The notes beneath the pieces were generated by a model. It had not been told where the DNA came from and searched no databases. It worked only from the letters and a program-made list of their open reading frames with translations. Positions 61,601 to 64,000 of a stretch of 64,000 nt of DNA are shown here, piece after piece (positions within the stretch are counted from its first letter, which is position 1; each line of letters starts with the position of its first letter). The position numbers were made by a program, and so were the translations under genes. The stretch is from Azospirillum rugosum (GTDB taxonomy: Bacteria; Pseudomonadota; Alphaproteobacteria; Azospirillales; Azospirillaceae): NCBI RefSeq assembly GCF_017876155.1, contig NZ_JAGINP010000004.1:186001-250000 (forward strand), read 5' to 3'.

Positions 61601-62208
61601 AGGATGTCGGCGCCGGGCGCCAGCGCGCCCTTGATCGCGTCCAGCTCCGCCGTGTGGGTCGCCAGCGTGGCGCTGCTGATCTCCGCGTTGCCGAGCGAAA
61701 TCTCGCCCGCGGAGCCGTGCGACAGGATGTGGACGGCGGTGACGTTCTGCTGGCCCTTCAGCGCGTCGGCGATCTGCGCCAGGCCGTCGCGATTGGCGTC
61801 GATCGTCACGACCTGCGTGGCCGGCGGCAGACCCTGGAGCAGCTTGTCGTACTGCGGAACCGACGCGTCGACGAAGACGACCTCGTGCGCCGGCAGGGCC
61901 GGTGCGGGCGCCGGGGCGGCGGGGGTTGCCGCGGGCTGTGCCGCGACGTCCGCGGCCGCCGGCTGCGCCGCGAGCCCGGCGAGCAGCTGCTGGTCGACCG
62001 CGTGCGTGTCCGGCGTCGCCGCGGGAATGGCGTGGTCGTCGGCATGGGCGACCTCGACGGCGGTGGCGACCCCGGCCGCGTCGAACAGGAAGCGGGGCTC
62101 AAGGGCGATGGCCGTGACGGCCGCCGGGACGACCCCCTGGGCAGCCCCGTCCATCGGCGCCTCAACCTTCGAAACCCGCTTAGCATCCGTGCGCTTCATG
62201 ATGCCCAT
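46678..62208 (-). CDS. giant repetitive surface adhesin (DUF4347, Ig-like, SwmB-type, cadherin-like and VCBS repeats)
   Basis: This 5176-residue protein opens with LEPRFLFDAAG (about residue 36), a motif of very large secreted adhesins, then a DUF4347 domain (about 108-270: VHILSHGSAGEISLG, ILIYGCDVAQG). A unique region follows (about 275-560), then many Ig-like beta domains rich in Thr/Ser/Ala. A 486-residue tandem block (about 2365-3650) holds SwmB-like units (VSYADPTLGDDASATQDEAG). Cadherin-like repeats (about 3760-4230), VCBS repeats (about 4400-4750) and a cadherin/He_PIG-type domain near 5000-5060 come next. The end is Pro-rich without GGxGxD RTX repeats. Type I secretion is inferred from the divergent TolC gene. 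The likely role is attachment or biofilm/floc formation. Confidence 0.93.
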   Translation of the reverse strand: MGIMKRTDAKRVSKVEAPMDGAAQGVVPAAVTAIALEPRFLFDAAGVATAVEVAHADDHAIPAATPDTHAVDQQLLAGLAAQPAAADVAAQPAATPAAPAPAPALPAHEVVFVDASVPQYDKLLQGLPPATQVVTIDANRDGLAQIADALKGQQNVTAVHILSHGSAGEISLGNAEISSATLATHTAELDAIKGALAPGADILIYGCDVAQGEQGVAFVNRLAAATGADVAASVDDTGSATLGANWVLEEHTGAIETSIAVSAAGQEAYQGLMANILPGSAGWTPLMQGTLFDPNNDTQAKAADTDLVGDTSHAVLYGAYDNNGTPDNPNDDFLAFRIRIDNPTSSTEFGGVAVIGIDANQDGRIDLFLAVDGRNNTQAVRILDPGTGLNNSPNTTTTSALPAGWLPNNGVYSFTATNYSVAAVSAANDPQWTGNSDLGNDGKTDVFVSFKIPMADIASVLAKPSATDRSGNVGPRGTTGIAGFTKDTTVSYVLMTETQPGPINGDLGGVGANYDKNATFAQLGAITGPMTPSNPVAVGQSVTINHTIGDGNLSASEDGAVLLQGKVGSTTPNGSWVKITVTDSGNHSVTGYAQVSGGAWQMTKDLSSLNDGTLSVSAELWTTGTNTGTRVTNSVGDSTTVLHDRTPPVIAVSALATAGQPTISGTSDLPVGSTLTVTVDPNGDGILTDAVVYKTTVKAGNVWSIDTAVAAPFSGAVAAGGFTRTAGVAVSGTDDAGNSTSVLAITKPTVNTLTTNSVTPTISGTWGGANGGTDSLSVRVNNVTYTTATGLTITGTVWSVALTANTGANALASGQSYDVVATVTRTSPGGSTTDASVNELTVIAGPYVDIGNDGAGTAGTAASAKPTITGKATANAVVVLVIDLDNSSATTNDRVTYSATADGNGDWSVDLQSASPIGGTLPAAGLSGTVGLVATVTDSNGGTATDTKALTISIPSLTISGISNALPIASGVTADGILNASEDDAAVVTISATNVATNQTIAVSVSDGAHSAVTGTAVYDSVSGTWKATLNLSSLNDGTNNLTVTATYGQASASTTVSHDVQAFATVVSKEISSTSGATITGTADATASSLTVTLVAYKQNNGGGNNGTTYTAQTPIVYTTSTGLTFSNGAWSVPVPTSGGVINQNGEYYVVTVSGTDAAGNSVSASGQVTKISGTAPTVTIGAIATDNIIDATEDSALSITGTTSVSNGIVKVTVTDGTNSITQEVTASGTTWTLNNLNLHAWKGGPIFVEAQLLASSGSTTVWAEASATPTHTLAVPPTIAISTPIGDGNLSASEDSSVTVTGTTTNAAGKTVTVTVTDGTTTKTGTATVGNDGTWSATFTGANVLSGLNDATLQVSASVTANGSTATANASVLHDRTPPVVSIAPLLTAGTPVITGSSDLPAGSVITVTIDPDNVSGTASAVSYQATVLADHSWSVDLSSATPTSGSLPTGGLTAYAKITATGQDAAGNGTTATALDKPVVDSLLTNSTTPTVTGSWANIAGQTLYVVINGKAYGATAGQSVTLGGTAYTTVAGLSTSLDRWSVTTQALAAGTYEVAAYAVSGATQAADATANELVVDLTAPAVAIATITDDTGSSTTDWITKDGTLVFTGTAEANANVLVTLTNAAGATVFSTTVVATGGVWSVDRTGQAALADGAYTLTAVAKDAAGNSATATRSLTVDSSATLAVTTNHKAASTAPVITGSSDLEAGQSIDVTVNGATYRVQAQAGGGWSLDLATAQPTSGTKTALVDGQSYTITATGIDVAGNTATAGKAMLVDVSAPKVAIVSPLDWNGGNSNGVLTLAEDGSVVIKGTTAKGASTTALAGGQIAVTITDGTTTISDTATVQADGSWSLAALNLRGLANGTITVAATYVDSSGVAYTDVATVLHDKSGPVSIDGIGSDTGAPGDFVTADQTLVFRGSATAGQPVTVTLTNSGTGTVFSGTVTAGANGTWTYDNQGNTLSSGTYTLTATSNGTTATQAITVDAAAPAGPVTVASQTTGSVTPTITGTATVGAGETLTVTVNGKTYTAGDGSLTLTGTSWSLTIPASDALTPASTDNGFNGKYSVTATIRDTAGNTLTDTTSDELTITDVTKPVIDLDSVASGLGHGGTSTDGAAVSLDNDSAAATVVEANKLQNVTVTAGGLQNGSSEKLILGQTTVAADGSSGSKLDILVGNVRVNLSYASGVFTITKHDWSSLTAAEAQAVIRDIQYQNALGTGSTAGQRTFAFRTVDQAGNLSDAATATVTLASGSSPTPTPTQTVVISKAVDDVAPRTGDLASGAVTNDTAPELQGTISAVLGAGEVVAVYRGATRLGTATVTGTTWTYTDTALSNGSTYSYTARVENATNQGTPSTAFSLTIDTAAPSAPGLALVMDSGASGSDRISNVGTVTVSGLETGAAWEYTTNGGTSWTTGTGSSFTLAEGSYANGAVKVRQTDTAGNLDSEASLGATVIDATAPVVASATVSGTSLVLGYTEANRLDAVNLAGTNAFTVKVGGSTVTVSAVSVDAVNKTVTLTLGSAVVAGQSVTVSYADPTLGDDASATQDEAGNDAAGFTDRAVTNSTPATTPTQTVVITKAVDDVAPKVGDLLTGASTNDTAPELRGTISAALGTGEALAVYRDGVKVGTATVSGTNWTYADSGLSNGATYSYTARVENLVNPGTASTAFALTIDTTAPAAPALALATDSGTSASDRITKVGTVTVSGLESGATWEYSLDNGANWTAGSGSSIALSGDGAKSVLVRQTDAAGNTSANSAAFAFTLDTTVAAPSVALATDSGTSTNDGITKLGTLTVSGVEANATVQYSSDGSNWSVTAPTLNQGSNTVHVRQVDLAGNVSSATPITFTYDTAAPSAPGLALATDSGASGSDRISNVGTVTVSGLETGATWEYTTNGGTSWTTGTGNSFTLAEGSYANGAVKVRQTDTAGNLGSEASLGATLIDATAPVIASATVSGTSLVLVYTEANRLDAVNRAGTNAFTVKVGGSTVTVSAVSVDAANKTVTLTLGSAVVAGQSVTVSYADPTLGDDASATQDEAGNDAVGFTDRVVTNSTPATTPTQTVIITKAMDDVAPRTGDLTSGASTNDTAPELRGTISAALGTGEALAVYRDGVKIGTATVSGTNWTYADTSLSNGATYSYTARVENLVNPGTASTAFALTIDTTAPAAPALALATDSGTSASDRITKVGTVTVSGLESGATWEYSLDNGANWTAGSGSSIALSGDGAKSVLVRQTDAAGNTSANSAAFAFTLDTMVAAPSVALATDSGTSTNDGITKLGTLTVSGVEANATVQYSSNDSNWSATAPTLNQGSNTVHVRQVDLAGNVSSATPFTFTYDTAAPSAPGLALVTDSGVSGSDRNSNVGTVTVSGLETGATWEYTTNGGTNWTAGTGSSFTLAEGSYANGAVKVRQTDTAGNLGSEASLGATLIDATAPVIASATVSGTSLVLGYTEANRLDAVNRAGTNAFTVKVGGSTVTVSAVSVDAANKTVTLTLGSAVVAGQSVTVSYADPSVSDDTNATQDEAGNDAASFTDRAVTNATPATTPTQTVFITKAVDDVAPKVGDLLTGASTNDTAPELRGTISAALGTGEALAVYRDGVKVGTATVSGTNWTYADTGLSNGSTYSYTARVENLVNPGTASTAFGLTIDTAAPNTPAITSATDDAVPVIGTVPNGGVTNDSTPALTGTAEANSTVSVYDGATLLGTTTANGSGVWTYTPSTLSQGPHSFTVTATDAAGNVSGASTAYALTIDAAPVGTDNTISTLEDSSRTLTAADFGFTDADTGDTLVKVKVTQLPSAGTLALNGTAVVLDQEILRADIDAGKLAFTPAANGNGAGYASIAFRLSDGTVYADAANVLTIDVTPVNDAPVATASSVTMAEDATRAFQASDFGFTDVEGHGLAAVIITSRPAAGTLAYNGTALTAGDVASGFVVAAADLGKLTFTPARDANGTGYASFAFKVQDNGGTANGGQNTSAAATLTINVTPVNDAPTGADKTVGTAEDTPYTLAAADFGFADVDAGDALAAVTVTRLPAAGTLTLNGIAVTTDQVISRADIDAGKLVFTPAADANGAGYASFAFKLSDGALNSATANTITVDVSVVNDAPLAVAQTVAAVEDVERTITLSGTDVDGDALTYRVNRPAAGTLFQVNADGSRGAAITADGTVVTDGAHRVIYVSAVDGNGAGHGTFTFTVSDASVASAPATVTVNVAPVNDAPALTGTKATLAAGTEDAPYTIRKADLLAGYTDVDGDPLTVADLAADHGTLTDNGDGTWTFTPDADYNGPVSLTYSVTDGQGGRTAAAQAFALSAVNDAPALTGTKATLAAGTEDTAYVIRKADLLAGFTDADGDTLSVTGLTATNGTLTDNGDGTWTFTPNADYNGPVGLAYSVTDGKGGSVAASNGFAVAAANDAAVIGDPTSAAVTEDANVANGKLIATGTLSIRDVDAGEGTFRTTVGSDQGNLGSLALQADGTYAYSVDNSAVQFLGAGRTRTDSFTVTSFDGTSKRISFTITGVNDAAVIGGTDAGTVTEDKDVTAGGQLVTGGTLTIADTDTGEASVQPQAGTAGRYGVFALAADGRWTYAADNAQTAIQRLGAGETLTETFTVKALDSTTHTVTVTITGTNDAAAIGTPTVSSVTEDLNVANGALTAAGTIAISDADQGQAAFQTAVASSAGNLGNLTLQADGRYVYVVDNNAVQFLGAGQTKVDSFTVTSKDGTTRQVAITVNGANDAPAFTSGPASAAYADTSAPDTFQPFTGTLAARDADGNAVTFGIGGGTVQGGLVTKAGAYGTLTVNSATGAFAFVPDAAAIDALPGSVNPVETFTVTIADGQGGTASQTLTITLAGANETPAVTTTPVSAPTDTPVAQPAPPTVTAPTPVVLVTVEPTRPTTSTSVSQAVASVLSATAPTLPRASMDLTAQDTSPSVAAQTATARDPGGQSSSPTGFAPSSSYRGSSLLPPSVSFVASADTLGGASLITVGSVGDRVVTPGQPNLISVPAGTFQTSDPNAHITLQASLSDGSPLPAWLKFDSGNGTFSGNPPPDLKATISIKVIARDDQGAQATTEFRLNIGNNASDGAADAAPQSAPRPAAGRGNADGKAPAGAPNGAEEQPNAPAEATPSETTPASPEPGKRADADAVKPPVGKLAFSRQVNAQAPSGLLAEGEELLRSLQMLLAG
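51262..55115 (-). repeat. 1458-bp tandem repeat array in the adhesin gene
   Basis: A unit of 1458 bp (486 codons, so the frame is kept) is repeated about 2.6 times. Equivalent points lie at 51446, 52904 and 54362, and at 52205 and 53663. Translated in the same frame, the segments 52205-52792 and 53663-54250 differ at only 5 of 195 positions. Such identity indicates recent duplication or gene conversion. Confidence 0.9.
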
Positions 62209-62554
62209 GACCTGCCTCTGCCCCGCCTGCTCGACCCGTTTGACTTTGGTTTTTTACGTCACGCCCATTCGGGCGCGTTCAGTGTTCGTTGTGCCGAAAA
62301 TTGCACACCGCGCCAAATTTCCACAACCACCAGGGAAATTATAAAAATTCATTCACTCCGCAGCGGCGGTTTCGCAATTGAAAGCTGCAGCCAGTTTAAT
62401 GAAATGTAAATTTTCTCCTCACTCAGCGCTTAAAGAGCGTCGTTTACCTTTCATTTACCAACCGTGAATTTGTCTTCATCGATGCTCTTGCACGACATAC
62501 TTGAATGTGACATAGGCATAGTTAGAAAGCAAATCGAATGCGAGATATCTGGTC
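62209..62554. promoter_or_regulatory. AT-rich divergent promoter region of adhesin and TolC-like genes
   Basis: This 346-bp gap between two divergent genes is clearly more AT-rich than its surroundings, with tracts such as GGGAAATTATAAAAATTCAT. Promoters for both genes should lie here, and regulator sites are likely. I cannot define exact -35/-10 elements. No gene is seen. Confidence 0.6.
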
Positions 62555-64000
62555 ATGGCGGCAGGGACGGCGAAGCGGGCGCGGTTGAAGGGCGGATGGA
62601 CGCGCAACGGGACGCGCAATGGCGCGAAGGGCGCGGCCCTTCTGGCGCTCGCCCTGACCCTCGGCGCCTGCGCGGTGACGCCCGAGCCGCTGACGCTGGA
62701 GGAGCGCCGCGCCCAGGTGGAGGCCGACCGCGCCCGCCTGTTCACGAACCAGGAACCGGTCACCGGCCCCATTTCGCTCGCCGAGGCGATGGCCCGCGCC
62801 ATCAAGTACAACCTCGACTACCGGCAGGCGATGCTGGAGGAGGCGGTGCAGTCGCGCCAGCTGACCCTGACCAGCTACGACCTGCTGCCCAAGCTGGCCG
62901 CAAGCGCCGGCCTGTCCACGCGCGACAAGGACTACCTGACCATCAGCCGCAACCCGACGACCGGCGTCCGCTCGCTGGAACCGTCGATGAGCCAGGACCG
63001 CAACCGCGCGACCGCCGACCTGACGCTGACCTGGAACATCCTCGACTTCGGCGTCAGCTATTTCCAGGCGCACCAGCAGGCCGACCGCGTCCTGATCTCC
63101 GGGGAGCGGCGGCGCCGCATCATCAACGCCATCATCCAGCAGGTGCGTGCGTCCTACTGGCAGGCCGCCACGGGCGAGCGCCTGGAGGGCCGCATCGCCC
63201 CCGTGCTGGAGGAGGCGCGCAGGGCGCTGAAGGACAGCCAGACGGTGGAGGAGGAGCGGCTGCGCCCGCCTCTGGAATCGCTGCGCTATCAGAAGGCGCT
63301 GATCGAGATCATCCGCCAGCTGGAAACGGTGCAGCAGGACCTCGCCATCGCCAAGGCGCAGCTGGCCGCCCTGATGAACCTGCCGCTCGGCCAGACCTAC
63401 ACGCTTCAGCTGCCGGACGGCTTCCGCAAGACCCTGCCGGAACTGTCGATCCCCATGGAGCGGATGGAGACGGTGGCGCTGCTGCGCCGGCCGGAGTTGC
63501 AGGAGGAACGCTACCAGAAGCGCATCAACGTGGCCGAGGTCCGCAAGGCCATGGTGCGCATGCTGCCGGGCATCAGCCTGACCGGCGGCTACAACTACGA
63601 CAGCAACTCCTTCCTCGTGTACAACAACTGGGCGGAGGCCGGGGCGCGGCTCGCCTACAACCTTGTGACGCTGGCCTCCGGCCCGGCCGCCATCACCGCC
63701 GCCGAGGCGCAGGAGGAGGCGAGCGATTTCCGCCGCTTGGCCGTCAGCATGGCGACGCTAACCCAGGTGCACGTCGCCCAGCAGCAGTTCCTGCGCGCCC
63801 GCACCACCTACGAGCAGACGCAGCTTCTGGAATCCATCGAGCGGCGCATCAACGAACAGGTGCAGCAGCAGGCGACCGCGAGCGCCGAATCCGGGCTGGA
63901 GCGCATCCGCGCCAAGGCCTCGGCCATCAACGCGGAGCTGGCGCGCGACCGCGCCTACGCCGACCTGCAGAACGCCATCTCCACCGTCTACGTGGCGCTC
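62555..64000 (+). CDS. TolC-family outer-membrane efflux lipoprotein (partial, cut by window end)
   Basis: The reading frame from ATG 62555 stays open to the last base (482 codons). The N-terminus is basic, then hydrophobic and ends LALALTLGACAVTPEP, a lipoprotein signal with the acylated Cys in LGAC. The body has TolC-type features: LAEAMARAIKYNLDYRQAML, ADLTLTWNILDFGVSYFQAH (the WxxxDFG segment), alternating long helices, and the second-repeat section MVRMLPGISLTGGYNYDSNS. TolC trimers form the outer-membrane channel of type I secretion and efflux. Divergent orientation from the giant adhesin suggests that it exports that protein; the ABC transporter and adaptor genes would lie beyond the window. 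Confidence 0.88.
   Translation, partial: MAAGTAKRARLKGGWTRNGTRNGAKGAALLALALTLGACAVTPEPLTLEERRAQVEADRARLFTNQEPVTGPISLAEAMARAIKYNLDYRQAMLEEAVQSRQLTLTSYDLLPKLAASAGLSTRDKDYLTISRNPTTGVRSLEPSMSQDRNRATADLTLTWNILDFGVSYFQAHQQADRVLISGERRRRIINAIIQQVRASYWQAATGERLEGRIAPVLEEARRALKDSQTVEEERLRPPLESLRYQKALIEIIRQLETVQQDLAIAKAQLAALMNLPLGQTYTLQLPDGFRKTLPELSIPMERMETVALLRRPELQEERYQKRINVAEVRKAMVRMLPGISLTGGYNYDSNSFLVYNNWAEAGARLAYNLVTLASGPAAITAAEAQEEASDFRRLAVSMATLTQVHVAQQQFLRARTTYEQTQLLESIERRINEQVQQQATASAESGLERIRAKASAINAELARDRAYADLQNAISTVYVAL

Noticed and set aside
46342..62409. A 5355-codon open frame on the + strand, antisense to the giant adhesin.
   Set aside because: It mirrors the adhesin in a high-GC gene with strict codon bias, which keeps the opposite frame free of stops. 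The translation is Arg/Gly/Val/His-rich without domains, and it runs through the ABC-F start region and the intergenic gap.
1..64000. CRISPR arrays, tRNA or rRNA genes and integrase or transposase genes.
   Set aside because: None was recognised on reading. The repeated palindromes are dispersed and unequally spaced, unlike CRISPR repeats. Short RNA genes could still be missed by eye.

Overview
The window is high-GC DNA with densely packed, often overlapping genes. Its content points to an alphaproteobacterium of the Rhodospirillales, most likely Azospirillum or a close relative. The pointers are a Che3-type chemosensory cluster with a hybrid CheA, a DUF1127 protein, an AsmA protein, a GABA/polyamine ABC transporter beside gabD and gabT, and many GC-rich intergenic palindromes. 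The genus is an inference from gene content. I see no rRNA, tRNA, CRISPR array or transposase gene.

Layout. 1-10640: a chemosensory operon on the + strand (CheW, CheR with TPRs, a second CheW, MCP, CheA-REC, CheB, a two-domain response regulator, a soluble hybrid histidine kinase). 10656-20988: housekeeping and poorly known genes (a catalase relic, an RNA methyltransferase, DUF1127, an SLC13 permease, AsmA, a pair of coupled unknown genes, a small 2H-phosphoesterase-like protein, a PRC-barrel protein, an EamA transporter). 21128-24758: glutarate/lysine degradation (CoA transferase and glutaryl-CoA dehydrogenase, with a divergent LysR regulator). 25017-34637: a GABA/polyamine module (ABC transporter, orphan DctP, XRE-cupin regulator, GabD, GabT, rho-independent terminator). 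34660-36681: an MFS exporter beside the remains of a LysR regulator. 36682-39118: a low-GC foreign island with one gene, a GHKL ATPase that ends in a PD-(D/E)xK nuclease-like domain. 39651-43653: arginine/ornithine catabolism (M14 deacylase, ornithine aminotransferase, arginase) with a divergent Lrp regulator. 43685-46538: a ParA-like ATPase with a C-terminal membrane anchor, and an ABC-F ATPase. 46678-62208: a 15.5-kb gene for a 5176-residue surface adhesin. 62555-64000: the start of a divergent TolC-type outer-membrane gene, cut by the window edge.

How the genes fit together. Several catabolic blocks convert nitrogen compounds to central metabolites: arginine to ornithine to glutamate semialdehyde, GABA to succinate, and glutarate to crotonyl-CoA. 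Each block sits beside its own regulator (Lrp, XRE-cupin, LysR). A motif of the form TTGT-N8-TTAAAC occurs upstream of both the transporter operon and gabD, which suggests joint control by the XRE-cupin regulator. The giant adhesin and the TolC-like protein probably belong to one type I secretion system. The Che3-like cluster may control a developmental or aggregation trait rather than swimming.

The best candidate for an undescribed system is the isolated GHKL-nuclease gene at 36986-39118. Next come the TTGT-N8-TTAAAC regulon, the tail-anchored ParA, the coupled unknown pair at 16511-18981, and the small 2H-like protein at 19156.
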